From positions 3,354 through 23,896 of the forward strand of contig NW_019775994.1 in NCBI RefSeq assembly GCF_001039355.2: 20,543 bases of DNA, given 5' to 3'. Shown in pieces: positions 1 to 10,943 of the stretch. The notes beneath the pieces were generated by a model. It saw only the letters and a list, made by a program, of their open reading frames with translations, searched no databases and was not told the DNA's origin. Numbering within the stretch: the first letter of the stretch is position 1; every line of letters begins with the position of its first letter. This stretch comes from Lingula anatina (lineage: Eukaryota; Brachiopoda; Lingulata; Lingulida; Lingulidae). The translations under genes were made by a program, and so were the position numbers.

Positions 1-1
<1 letters not shown>

Positions 2-47
<46 letters not shown>
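2..47. repeat. Poly-A tract (46 A)
   Basis: An uninterrupted run of A opens the window. It could be the 3' tail of a retroposed element lying to the left, or a simple homopolymer. The sequence to its left is not in the window, so this cannot be decided. Confidence 0.9.
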
Positions 48-51
<4 letters not shown>

Positions 52-1216
52 ATAAAGAAAAATAAAATGAGCATAGAATCATTTCGCTACTTTTGATTAA
101 TAGATAAGTTGTAGATAATAGAAAAGAAAAGACACATTTCTACTAGCTGGACCCTTTAATTTCTCTTTTAAAGCGTTAAGTAAAGTGTGTACAGTATAAG
201 GATAAACTAGCTCACATTCAATTTAAATATCTCAAGTAGATTTTAGATGCAAATTGTCAAAAAAATAGCTGATATACATGAATATATATAAGTTTAACTT
301 GTTTATAAGCGTGTTTTTAGATGATTCATATTCATCTTAATTAAGCTGTACTCCAATCTCTATAGCTGCCTTGTTTGATTTGATATTGTAGTTGAAATGG
401 ATAAATATTATAAACTAAAAAGCACATTTTGAGGGCACATATTTCAACTTTTGCAATGTATGAGGTCATCCAAATTTAGAACTAGGTTTTATATTTTGCG
501 TGATCATCCATATAGCCTACGGTGTATATCCGAAATCGATAGCACAAAGCCAAATCATTGTTGACCCTTATTAGAGGTAGCATAAGATAAGCAAGCTGCC
601 ACTGGTCCAAACACCTGGCATGTTTATTTATCCAGCTCCTCACCTAAACAGGAAACGATACAAGAACCGGATATCGGAAAAGTAAAAACAAATAAATAAG
701 TAATGCATAATTTACACCACCAAATTATGTTTACCTTTCCCTTCTCTGTCTCTTTATCTCTTTCAATGCAGCACAAACGGTACAGATGAAGTTTGACAAC
801 ATTTTGTCAGATTTGTCTTGATGGGCCAATATCAGACCTTTATATTTCTGCTTCTTTTATTTTTGCTTATAATTCAATTGATAAAATATCTGGTACTCAA
901 GGTTGGTTTCATAATGTCATAAAACTCAATTTTCTAGAGGGAAAGTTTCTTAATATTACTGTCACGGACTATTGAGACATACCGATAAGTGTCATGGCGC
1001 ATTATTCGCCTTCCAAAGAAAAATATCTTATTATTTAAGAACAATACTCTTTAGGACTCTTCTTCCAAAACCGGGAAGATTTGCTAAGATTTGCTGTTAT
1101 TTTCCGTAGTTTTTTTAATCAAATGTTCTGTGCAATGTAACAGGTCTTCCGTAAATCACCGTCACCTTTTAAAAATATTTAGTTAATAAATTCATATATT
1201 AATTGATTTGCTCATT

Positions 1217-1244
1217 TATTAATCTATTTATCAATAGATTAATA
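1217..1244. repeat. Perfect 12-bp inverted repeat in an ATTTA-rich patch
   Basis: Arms 1217-1228 (TATTAATCTATT) and 1233-1244 are exact reverse complements separated by TATC. It sits in very AT-rich sequence (about 1180-1275) full of ATTTA, so chance is a real possibility. No flanking target duplication was seen. Confidence 0.6.
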
Positions 1245-3001
1245 TATTTATTTATTCATTTAATCATTTATTTAGGATATTGCATTTTATTCCAGTTGAT
1301 CAAGCTGTTTAAGAACATCAGTCAAAATTAAAACATTGCAGGAAAATTATGTAGTAATTATCTTTGAGTGCAGTATTTTTAATAGATGACAAAATTACAT
1401 TTAAGTCTATCCACTATTGCTGTTAAAAGAAAAGGGCAAACATTAAATTCGTTGTTTGCCATTTCATAAAAAAAATGTATTATTCAAGAAACGTATGGAG
1501 TATTATATTGAGATATTTCATCTCCAAAAATGCAAAACAAACTTGCGAAAGCGTTGACATATTAACTTAAAGTGGACATAGGGCCTATGCATCTGTCCGA
1601 AATATTTTACTCGGTGAAATATATAAGTCAATCTTATTTTTGTAAATAAATTATGATGTCTAAAAGAAATTAATTACGAATTCTAAAAGAAAAGAGTTGC
1701 CAGTATGTGGCACTTTTTTGACATTTATTCAGGCAAACTGCATCTCACACAAAAGTTAATCTGCGAATGAAATGACCTAATTCAGAAGTCATGTTGTCAT
1801 CAGATTATGCGGGAAAATATCAATTTAGTATTTTTAAGCCTAAGACATTAGATTAACCCCAAGGTATTCATAACGATTATTGCCCGTGCCGTGCAGGGCT
1901 ATTACATTGGTCGCAGAGGCCGAATGAGTGACTTCAAACCTAGTGCCAAACTGGGCATCTTGCGTTAATGTCAAGCCTTGCATGGTTGAGTTTTAGGAAA
2001 CGTACTTGTTTTGCAGAAAAGCGTATGATTTGCTGGACTGTGTGGAAAATTTAAAGGGGCAGTGTCTTTGACTTTCTACTACATGTACATACTTTAGACG
2101 TGGTAACCTCAACTTATCTGCGGTGTAATTCTGTCAATGGGAAATGTAATATGTTTGACCAAATATGCATCTATGCAATATCGATTGGAGGTATAACAGA
2201 CTAAACATTACAACTTTCATTCACTATGTTTTAAAAGCTTTCATTTCGTGTTTTGTAATATTAAATCTCTGGTAATTATACACTTTTGTGTAAAATTATA
2301 TTTTAAAGAATGTTTATTTTTCTGCCTATTTTCATGTATTTTTCCCTTGCTTATATAGCATGCGGAGGTAAGTAAACCTGGAATTGATCATAGCTTCCGC
2401 CAGAGATTCTATAACTTAAGATATAATTCTACTAAGTTTTAATGCATGGAGGACGCGTTTCTAATAGATTTCACCATACTGAATAGCAGGTGGAGAATTG
2501 ACTTATTGGTAATCATTACGTGACGCAAATGCTTCATGAAATTGTTTTTTCTATCGACTTCTTCGGGCTTGCTATTTTAATTGTTCGCCTTCAATAACAA
2601 AGAACGAATTCAGTAGTTCCGGCTCTAAGACTGTTAATTAAAACTATCATCATCAGAAACAGTTGCATAATCTTTTCTTAAGGAAGTTCCGCCCACAACA
2701 ATAACATCTCCCGCATTTAGAAACTTTCCATCGAACTATCCATAGTGTTTGTGCAGGATTACACGCCAATTATATCATGTGTTGACAACCTAGAGACGAC
2801 ACATTTTCTGATCCATTGGAGACTCCACCTGCCAGTTAACTGCGTGAGATGAGCTAAATCTATGGCACGTTATTCCATTTAAAAATGTCAAGCTAATGTG
2901 TAGTGACGATTTACTTCGATCGATTTACAGGCCAAATTTTATTTTCATGAAGTCGAAGTGACAGAAAGTGACATATAATCATTGCTTTCTTTGACTTCTC
3001 T

Positions 3002-3019
3002 GCGTGTGTGTGTGTGTGC
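3002..3019. repeat. Short (GT)n microsatellite
   Basis: An almost pure GT run ending in GCAG. Together with the pyrimidine-rich bases before it, it mimics a splice acceptor, but no open frame of useful length follows. Confidence 0.8.
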
Positions 3020-3212
3020 AGTTGTCGTCAGAACTCGAAAAATAAGCACCCAAACCCAATATAGAGGTGCATTTCACATGCTGGCGTGTCCAAAAATAAA
3101 ATTGAATGAATTCAAAGTTGTATTCAATTTTTAAAAAGATATATGTTTATAGAAAAAAATCCACGACTGTCTTAATTTAAATTCAAATTTTAATTTTTAC
3201 CATATCTTTACA

Positions 3213-3405
3213 TTACGCAAAGAGCCCTAAATGGTAACGTACGTTCCGGATCATGTATATTTAATTTTTATACCGCGTTCCGATATATTTTGTAGTGATT
3301 CAGTAGTGGTAAAGTATACATGACGTAAGGATGTTTTTATAAATATTTAAACTGTAACTCAAGGGGCTTTGCGTCATGGCTAAATCTAGGCAACGTATGT
3401 TCCCC
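3213..3405. repeat. Possible degenerate inverted-repeat element
   Basis: ATTACGCAAAGAGCCCT near 3213 and the reverse complement of AAGGGGCTTTGCGTCAT near 3361 form an imperfect inverted repeat. Close to each arm is a copy of a palindrome-like motif, GTAACGTACGTTCC (from about 3235) and GCAACGTATGTTCC (from about 3391), in the same orientation. This may be the remnant of a small mobile element, but no target duplication or clean terminus is visible. Confidence 0.3.
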
Positions 3406-6063
3406 AGAAAAATTGTCAAAAAGTTAAATTTTGTTCAAGTACTTGGTGCAATAGAAAACAGTGTTTCCTGTTGCCGACCGAAAAATATATTGTGATTCCA
3501 TGATAGTTTGACATTTCTGATATTGGATCACAAAGGAACAATAATTTATTAAATACTTATTTTACTGTCGGTAGGGTGTATTTTCCCTGTTTTTTAATAT
3601 TCAGTGACAAGCAAACTTAAGTCGCTCAAATACTGCTCTATACAGAAGATTATTATAATTTGTACAACGATATACTTGTAGGAGTTAAATCAAAGACCAA
3701 AACCAGTGATGATTGAAATTTCAAAGTGGGTAAAGCGTTTCACAGTTGGACGTTTTGCATTTGTAACAGTAACGTATGTTACTTTTTGGGGTTACACGAT
3801 GAATTATTTTTTATTACTCATGGTTCCAGGAGAGTGAAACTATGATACAAACTTCTTCATGTGGGACCATAAAATAATCAAACATAGTTTGCAGTCTGTG
3901 CACTAAATATTTTTAAGAGCATGCCTTTGACTTCAATTGCGTCTCTACATTTGTTTTGGGTGTAAGGCATAGTTGTCAAATTCAATTCATTAGAGTTCAC
4001 CATAGCCGCAACTTATTAAAGAAACAGTGACAGTAACTGTTAAGACCGTAACTCTGATAATTTTGTAGCCTCTTCAGTTCACCAGGTTTAAATGAAAGAG
4101 ACCAACCTGTGTGGAACATCTTTTTAGCTTTTTTTTTTTTTACACATCCAGCACCACAGCCTTTTACAAAAACTTTTGATTACTCTCAATGCAAAGCCAC
4201 CGTACACAAAAGTGGCCACAAGTGGGTTTCGATGTATTATCCACCTAATGTGTTTTTGGTGTCAGATGTATTAAATACGGCTAGCGACTACAAAAACATC
4301 GCACTGAAAGCGAAACAGATGTGAATAGCAAAGACGGACACTTTTACTACAACAAACAAACCACATTGCCGAACAAAAAGCGAAGCCACATTATATATAA
4401 TCAATTAATTCAAACATCTTAGGAAGCATGCGATACGCTCATGATAATGTACATGTATAATAGCGATGATTAATCCCCAAAGCGCCATGAAAATACCCAT
4501 CACTTTGATCCATTGATTTTTTAAAAATTAGTACCACAATCAACATTGAACTGACACCGAATGCTAATCCTCATGGCAACAGCGACTATATGGAAGTAAA
4601 ACAGAACTTGTTTTCACTGAAGGATATGACAAAGGTCCCACAGGGAAGTGATTTTCGGTTTAATGATCACCACACACCGCTTAAAGCTGACGGATATGCA
4701 AAGAATCAATGTTAGTGCCGTGTTTGACATATTCGTCTTAATTGGCTTCCCGCGTAACCTGTATGTAATTAAGAAGTATTTTGAAAGAACCCCAACGTTC
4801 TAAAGAAAAAGGAGGAGAGGGGGGTTAAGTACACATGCTCGTCGTATTTCAGTTTATTTTGTATTTGAAATGAAATTGCAGTTTGAAATAATGAAATATC
4901 AAATGCTCAATCCGCACGTTTCATAATTAATCATATTTGCTTTGTCATGTCTACATGTATGTTTATGTTCATTTAATGTAAATGAATTTCCAAGGTATGG
5001 ATGCACTTTGTACATTTGCTTTGTAAAATATTTAGTACTAGCATAAAACGAGGATATGCCACATGCAACATTAATCTTTAAACAGACCAACAGCTCTCCG
5101 ATCCCGATTCAGTAACTACAAGTCCCAGGAAAGCCTCGTTCTCGCTGAATAATATATTCAAAGAAAACCCTACTATAACGTTTCAGACGATGTCTTGTAT
5201 CAGGGTATTGGGTTTGTTTTCCTTAGTTGTTTTATTTTAAATAGCTGATCAACACAGTGCTATGATACTTAATTTTTCCATAATCATCCATACAATGGAC
5301 CAAACTAAAATGCGGGACTTAGCCACTATTACCACATACACAGTTGATATAACAGTGGCAGCCTTTCGTAACACATACGAGGTCCTGCTCTTTTTATGGT
5401 ATATCGTTGGGAGAAACTTATTTCCTGTCGGAAACATAATATCATGAACATGTTCAGTCTACGCAATGACGCCCGTTAGTCGGAACTAATAATCATTTAC
5501 TTATGTAAATCAATAAATTTTACTGAAGATTTAATGGCGTGATGGAAGAATAAACTGCGTTCAGTTTTGAAAATTCAGCTCTATACATTATATCTAATAT
5601 CTTAAAGTGAAATGTCCCTTTCTAACAAAGTGCACCATAAACCTTACTTAAATTCTGAAAAAATAATACTATTTTTTTCGTTTAGTTTTGCATACTACTT
5701 GTTAATTTTATCTATAATCATATTACACCACTCTGTTGCCAAATAGCTAACTACATAAAATGTACATTATTGATAATCAAACAGTATGTTTAGTATTGTA
5801 CTACGGCATCAATCGGATGTCCATTGATTTCTAACACAGTTAATTAAACATATCCTGGCTTTGCTATACGTTTCACCGATAAAATGGATTTGGTGACGAA
5901 GAACCGTTGTGGTTGATATACATGTCTCATGTTCCATCAGCAAATCGGAATGTATGGCTTCACATAATAAATTAATAATTAGCCATTATATGAATTCCTC
6001 CGCCATGCAAAGCTGAGCCTGTAGGTGTAAATAACAATGGTAAAAGTTGATCTTTGCTTTTTC

Positions 6064-6116
6064 TTTTTTTTTTTTTTTTTGTGTGTGTTGTTGTTGTTGT
6101 TGTTGTTATTGTTATT
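6064..6116. repeat. T17 followed by (GT)n, (TTG)n and TTATTG
   Basis: Compound simple repeat: a run of about 17 T, a short GT run, then about seven TTG/TTGT units ending in TTATTG. It lies about 100 bp past the stop codon of the potassium-channel gene, so in the transcript it would read as CAA repeats followed by a long A run. That internal A run could prime cDNA falsely. Confidence 0.9.
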
Positions 6117-6210
6117 GCGCTGTAATGTTAAGCTCTACTTTAACTTCAGTCTGAACTTCGTCTTTAAGTAATCAAATGCCTTTAGGTGACACCAACAAGT
6201 TTCTACCACT

Positions 6211-7641
6211 TTAAGTCGAACGCTCAGTGCGTTTTCGCAGAAGTTCAGAGAGGATTCGTTGTATGTCTTCAACTTTACTGTCGATGCTGTTAAGCTTTTC
6301 CTTCATTTCTAAAGATTCAGCCTCTTGTTCTTTTTGTCGTGTTTTCATGTGGTATACGTCATCATAAATTAGCTGTTGCTGTTTACCCATTTCCACCATA
6401 GTAATGTTATTATCTGTGGATTTCCGTATTTCTTGTTTCAAGTCTCGAATCTGGGCTATTGACTTAAGCAGTTTCCTTTGGTGGGCACGGATGCGTGATT
6501 TTTCAGCATGTTGCTTTTTCAGCTTATAAACTAGCCATCCTTCGCGTAGAATATTAGCTGCCGAATTTTTTAGACTTTTCTCTAGCTCTACGTCGATCAC
6601 AAAGTTTTGAACGTACTTTTCAGCCCGTGACAGTTCTAGTTTGTTAGCCAACACCGCCACAACTAAAGCGGTCATTGCGACTCCAAGCAAGCCGGTAAGC
6701 ACTGCTATACCACGCCCGCACGGAGATCGGGGATACGTGTCACCATAGCCGACAGTGAGAAAGGTGATGGTTATCATCCAAAGAGAGTCCCACAAATTCA
6801 GGTGCTCCTCGGGATTTTCACTGGAGAACTCGCACAAATGAATAGACCAGCTAGCAATGAATACGACTCCGCAGACGATGACAGCCAGCACTCGCTCTGG
6901 ATAGATGTTCATAAGAGATTTGAAGATGAAGCCAAAGTTGAAATGGATGCGGTTGAGCACACCTAAACATTGCGAGGATGCGTCGCAATACAACCGGCTG
7001 TGCAGCAACAAAATTCGACCGATGAGATAGAGCCGAAGATACATCGGGAGAGAAAATATGATGTCCACCGAAATTGTATTTACCGTCTGGTCGTTTGTCC
7101 TCATATTTTTAGAAATCCAGTCGATATTTGTGTCTCCCGGTGGTGGATGAATGGCACAAATGATGAACTCGACCACGATCTTTAGCACTCTCTCTTTGGA
7201 CATCGCCAGCCTCCAGTCGTCAATGTTATTGTCTATCATGTACAGTCTCACGTCAATGACGTGGTACCAGGCCAAAAAACCCATGAGCGCCAGAGTTGAG
7301 ATTGTGATAAGCGTCTTCATGAAGAAAGACGCCGCTGACTCTTTAGAGTAGGTTCCACTAATCGTAAACTCCGTTTCCACGATCATGATCATGATTCCCA
7401 AAAGGGCCAGGGCAAAAGTCGCATCCGCAACTTTCCGCCTGCGGGCGAAAAATGTCTTGCGCTTGGCAAGTTTGTAGCCTACATTGTCCATCTTCTTTTT
7501 CTTTCGCGTTTTTTCGTCAATGTTTACTGAAATGCTGTCGTCCTCTGTTGATGCATATCTTTCGTATTTGCCATTCATTCCGACAAGGGGAATGTCTTGG
7601 CGATCACTTGCGGCAAAAAATTTTTGCCGTAGCCACTCCAT
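6211..7641 (-). CDS. KCNN: Small-conductance calcium-activated potassium channel (SK/IK family), complete single-exon CDS
   Basis: A 476-residue protein with the full SK/IK layout. The conserved pre-S1 block GYKLAKRKTFFARRRK is at 55-70. Membrane segments are about S1 72-94, S2 105-127, S3 153-165, S4 193-213, S5 250-270 and S6 309-333. The pore helix runs from about 283 into the filter TVGYGD (296-301). The calmodulin-binding region follows (about 333-410), with ANKLELSRAEK and AANILREGWLVYK, then a charged coiled coil (415-470). By family, four subunits form a K+ channel at the plasma membrane opened by calcium through bound calmodulin. ATG at 7641 has a strong context (A at -3, G at +4), and an in-frame TAG at 7663-7665 rules out upstream extension in this exon. 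Length lies between vertebrate IK (about 430) and SK2 (about 580). Oddities: no introns in the coding region, and a filter of TVGYGD rather than the vertebrate SIGYGD. Family call is secure; SK versus IK subtype is not. Confidence 0.96.
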   Translation of the reverse strand: MEWLRQKFFAASDRQDIPLVGMNGKYERYASTEDDSISVNIDEKTRKKKKMDNVGYKLAKRKTFFARRRKVADATFALALLGIMIMIVETEFTISGTYSKESAASFFMKTLITISTLALMGFLAWYHVIDVRLYMIDNNIDDWRLAMSKERVLKIVVEFIICAIHPPPGDTNIDWISKNMRTNDQTVNTISVDIIFSLPMYLRLYLIGRILLLHSRLYCDASSQCLGVLNRIHFNFGFIFKSLMNIYPERVLAVIVCGVVFIASWSIHLCEFSSENPEEHLNLWDSLWMITITFLTVGYGDTYPRSPCGRGIAVLTGLLGVAMTALVVAVLANKLELSRAEKYVQNFVIDVELEKSLKNSAANILREGWLVYKLKKQHAEKSRIRAHQRKLLKSIAQIRDLKQEIRKSTDNNITMVEMGKQQQLIYDDVYHMKTRQKEQEAESLEMKEKLNSIDSKVEDIQRILSELLRKRTERST

Positions 7642-7693
7642 GTTAACGATGGACGGACGATACTACCACATGTTTTTTGTTCCTGATATATTC
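7642..7693 (-). other. KCNN: 5' untranslated part of the channel's coding exon, with splice acceptor
   Basis: On the minus strand TTTCCAATTTCCACAG ends at 7694, a good acceptor. The exon then starts at 7693 and runs 52 nt to the ATG at 7641. An in-frame TAG at 7663-7665 marks this piece as untranslated. The best upstream partner is the donor at 8201-8202. Confidence 0.6.
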
Positions 7694-8202
7694 CTGTGGA
7701 AATTGGAAATATGTTAGTCACACACAAGAGAAAGAATAAAATTCTCCCAACGACTTTGGGTTTGGCTGCACTGAATTGAAAGCACAGAAATCTCATGATA
7801 TCAATTACAAAAGGACGTTAATAATTAGTGTTCTTCCCCTGTAAAAATCAATCCGTGAGTGGGTTGCTTGTGCAATTGATATCAGAGAAAACCTTTTTGA
7901 AATGTTTCTCATCGATAATTAGTTATTTTTTAATTACAGAGCCATATTATTTCCTCATCCCGCGGCTATGAAGTTATACAAATAACCCGTTCTCCCGTGA
8001 ATTAAAGCTAAATTCTATTTTACTGCCATTGTTATTACGTTAAGAAATACCTATTGCATTGAAAATTAATACTTAATAAGTATTTTCTCTCCAATTTAGC
8101 ACATGTGTTTATTCAATATGGACAAGGTATCACAAAAGAAAAAAAAAAAAAATCAGTGTGTCATAAATGCACGAATTTGTCAGCTTGGACCTTATGACTT
8201 AC
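7694..8202 (-). other. Predicted 509-bp intron in the channel 5' leader
   Basis: It begins with GTAAGT (donor at 8202-8197) and ends with the acceptor described at 7694. No coding exon is seen inside. A short A15-type run near 8139-8152 is the only simple repeat. The pairing of these two sites is inferred from their quality and position. Confidence 0.5.
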
Positions 8203-8482
8203 CGTTTCCGTGCTGTAACGTCTTGTTCAGAGAATAAATATTTGGCGTTTCATGCGCAAGAAGATCATTTCCCCAGCTGACAAGCGTTAAAGCACCTTGG
8301 AGCGTAAGCAGACAGGCAGCGTTCTGGTAAGAGGGTGCCCAAGAGCCTCCGTCCGCATGCAACAAGAGTCCACGGCGGGTTTGACACAGCTGTTCAAGCC
8401 ACACAGCTTAACGATTTCTTCTGGCATCCCCTTTATTGCAGGAACAAAGTATGCCAGCCATAAAAGCACTTCGAATGTTGAC
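8203..8482 (-). other. Predicted non-coding leader exon (280 nt) upstream of the channel CDS
   Basis: The acceptor TTTGATTTTTCTTATTAG ends at 8483 and the donor GGAAACG/GTAAGT falls at 8203/8202; both are strong. The exon is richer in G+C than its surroundings. No frame stays open through it: the frame from 8482 stops at 8408-8410, and the next frame stops shortly before the donor. Joined to 7693 it does not read in frame into the channel ATG. I therefore call it 5' leader. It contains upstream start codons, the clearest a 17-codon reading frame at 8408-8461, which could damp translation. A decayed coding exon is the alternative. Confidence 0.5.
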
Positions 8483-9260
8483 CTAATAAGAAAAATCAAA
8501 TTTTCTAACAATACAACTCTTTTCAAAAACAAAAGGTCCTGAAATATCGATACTGCATTATTTATGACTCGTCTCTGGGTAAATAGCTGGAGCACGTGTA
8601 TGTTCGATTGAAATTTCGATCTGCATCACAGTGGGCATACACAACGCTAATTAAAGAACCCGTCGCTGTTTCACTCTACATGTACATTCGGTTGTTGAAC
8701 TGCTTAGACTCCGCATAAGAAATTTCTCCCAGTATTGACAGTGAAAAAACTGTGCGTCAGATGTCATATTGTACATGTAATATTTTTGAAAATTTGCGAC
8801 AGGAAGATTGTTTTCCATAATTTACCATTTCTGCGCATTTTCCGTTTAAATTTCGTATTTCTATGCCTGGACAATGCGTGATGTATGAATATTCAATATT
8901 CATGAGAACAAGTAACGTATTGGCATTGAGCACCGGGTTTCTAGGTGCCGCTGAACACTGCAAATCTCGTATAGTTTAGAGATGTGCACGCGTGGACACG
9001 ACTTTTCGCGACCGCTTAATTATTCAAATCGAACTGTTGCCAGTAATGATGAAGGCTGGATAATGATACAACAAATAACCCGATAAGAATTTAGTTAAAG
9101 CACTTGTAACTTGAAATGTTGCAAAGATAGAGCAAGCTGCTTACATTAAATAGCACAAATTGTTGTGAAATAAGCCACCCCACCTGATTTTTACTTTTAT
9201 TTTTCAAATACTTTTGTTTTATTACAAAGATATAAGAAGGAATCCAGATTGAAAAAGGAA

Positions 9261-9292
<32 letters not shown>

Positions 9293-9294
9293 TT
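9261..9294. repeat. (TG)n grading into (TGCG)n microsatellite
   Basis: About seven TG units pass into five TGCG units. Alternating purine-pyrimidine sequence of this kind can form Z-DNA; that is general knowledge, not shown here. Confidence 0.9.
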
Positions 9295-10540
9295 AGTACA
9301 TGCTGTGATTGTGTGTGTGTTCATATGCGTGTATACACAAAAGACAATTATCTTAGCAAAGCAGGTGCATCTAACAAATTAACAGATTAACAATAAAATG
9401 TTCTTTCGTTATGTAAATTTACTATTCTGATAATGAAACCGTGTCAAGCTGATCAAATCGAGCTTCCTCCCACGCGATTTCTGTCATTCCCACCAGCTGC
9501 GGGTTAAATTTCATTCGGGAAATCTTATTAATTATTCATCTGGTTTATAAAGGAGAATCGAAAATCAGGTACACAGTTTGCACTTAGATACGTTTTATTC
9601 AAATACTGCCGATGTCTTTATATGGAATCCTTATCCCTAAAGTATTTTATGCACTTGGTACTCTCTTTTGTTCCATATCATTGCCATATGAATATTGAAA
9701 TATTTATCCTTTTTAATTCTTTTTTTTTCTTCTCATTCCCATCATTTTTATTTGCAATGAAGAAAATTCTATTTCATTTCTTTAAGCTGGTATATAACTT
9801 GAGGACGAATTTTATATATCACATAGCAACGAAGTAATTTTTCTCTCAGAAATTTCACCATTACCTTTGAAATATTGATATCACAGCAGTGTACACGAAT
9901 AATATGTTTGCACAGGTAAATCAATCTGACGCAGGAATAAAATCAACAATATTTTACGGTCGAAATCACAGATTTAAAATTGCCTACGGAAGACTTGGCA
10001 TAAACCTGCAAATACTAGAATTAATATTTGTTCATATTGATACAACGGGAACTTACCAGTGGGATGCTGTTGTCTAAACAGAGATTGTCACACGTAACGC
10101 CAATCAATTAAAGACAGTAACTCTCCGTGTATGGCGTAGGATATAATGTTGTAACTATCAAAGCGTTTTCTTCGCGCCTGTGTTCGGTCTGTCATGTCCG
10201 AATCTACATGCTTTACATGGCAACGCAATCAAATAATTTCTTCTAATAATTTCATATATTATTTCAATTATACACGCACCGAAATATTTTTGTACGTAGT
10301 TTCATGGCCGTTGTTTATTCTTTTGTGAAAATTAATTAATAAATTGATAGATAAAAAAAAAACAAGAAAGGTTTTCATCTCACAATGAATAATAATCAAG
10401 CATGACCGTTGTAACAATACAGTATAGTTTCGCCTTTTCTTTTCGCATTACCCAAATTCATGAATATTTGATTAGTGCAAAGCAAAATCTATATAAAAAG
10501 AATCACCTAGAGACAAACATAATACACAGAAAAAATATAT

Positions 10541-10645
10541 GTAGGCCTGTAGGCTTTACACAGTAGGCCTATATTGGAAATGAAAATAGGGCCTACCTAT
10601 GTCTGCCTGAAGTACGACGAATAAATTTTCACGGATAGGCCTAGT
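10541..10645. repeat. Cluster of TAGGCCT-type palindromes
   Basis: TAGGCCTG at 10542, TAGGCCTA at 10564, GGGCCTAC at about 10589 and TAGGCCTA at 10636 fall within about 105 bp, with GTAGGCTAC a little further on near 10785. The motif recurs singly elsewhere (about 1579 and 19899). I read it as a background oligomer preference of the host genome rather than one element. Confidence 0.6.
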
Positions 10646-10943
10646 TAGTTCCCTGTGACAATCATTTGGCAAGCGTAGACCGACCAGGCAATTGTGACCT
10701 AAGGGTAATGAACCTATTTGACTTAATACATATTACAACATAACAAGTATTTCCATTACATTGTCATCGGGTATTAAAATAAATGTAGGCTACAATATAA
10801 CCTACGATATTCACATCATCAAATTTCACGAGTCATTTTCCACATGACCGACGGGATGCAACCACTATAAAACTGGGGCCATTTTTTTTAAGCACGGACG
10901 ATACTGTAACTAGTATAGGTTTACTGCTACAACTTGTTCTCAC

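Larger units (their letters stand above)
48..6063. other. Gene-free AT-rich intergenic sequence
   Basis: I see no convincing coding exon on either strand. Open frames are short (about 60-70 codons), have no recognisable domain and are not bounded by a consistent set of splice sites. The stretch holds isolated inverted repeats (1217-1244), a short (TG)n (3002-3019) and a palindrome-rich patch (about 3213-3780). The lower part (about 5230-6210) probably includes the 3' untranslated region of the potassium-channel gene. On the minus strand there is an ATTAAA at 5530-5535 and an AATAAA at 5231-5236, either of which could be the poly(A) signal; neither is close to the stop codon. Confidence 0.6.
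8483..10943. other. Gene-free stretch upstream of the channel leader exon
   Basis: No coding exon can be supported. It would be an intron if the putative first exon near 10944 is real. Contents: a near-palindrome ATGAATATT/C/AATATTCAT at 8885-8903, a (TG)n/(TGCG)n run at 9261-9294, a patch with homeodomain-like TAATTA sites, a CAGCTG and a TATAAAGG at about 9490-9550, and a cluster of TAGGCCT palindromes at 10541-10645. Confidence 0.5.

Noticed and set aside
745-980. Acceptor-like CTCTTTCAATGCAG with a 60-codon frame nearby
   Set aside because: All frames after the acceptor stop quickly and the 60-codon frame is not joined to it; no donor of matching phase was found.
1870-1970. GC-richer patch reading GYYIGRRGRMSDFKPSAKLG on the plus strand
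   Set aside because: The frame is only about 45 codons, stops on both sides, lacks splice sites and matches no family I know.
4109-4324. 71-codon plus-strand frame starting with a hydrophobic, signal-peptide-like stretch
   Set aside because: The hydrophobic start is mostly encoded by a T-run. No domain, splice support or neighbouring exon was seen, so it is probably chance.
5249-5447. Overlapping 61- and 62-codon frames on both strands
   Set aside because: Two opposed short frames over the same bases, with no domain similarity or context; at least one must be a shadow and neither is supported.
8287-8595. 102-codon minus-strand open frame across the predicted leader exon
   Set aside because: Most of its N-terminal part lies in intron, before the strong acceptor at 8483. 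The rest has no recognisable domain, and the frame ends in a stop before the donor.
8757-8963. Minus-strand exon-like piece between a TTTGCAG acceptor and a GTAAAT donor
   Set aside because: The donor is mediocre, no domain is visible and it joins to neither flanking predicted exon with a meaningful frame.
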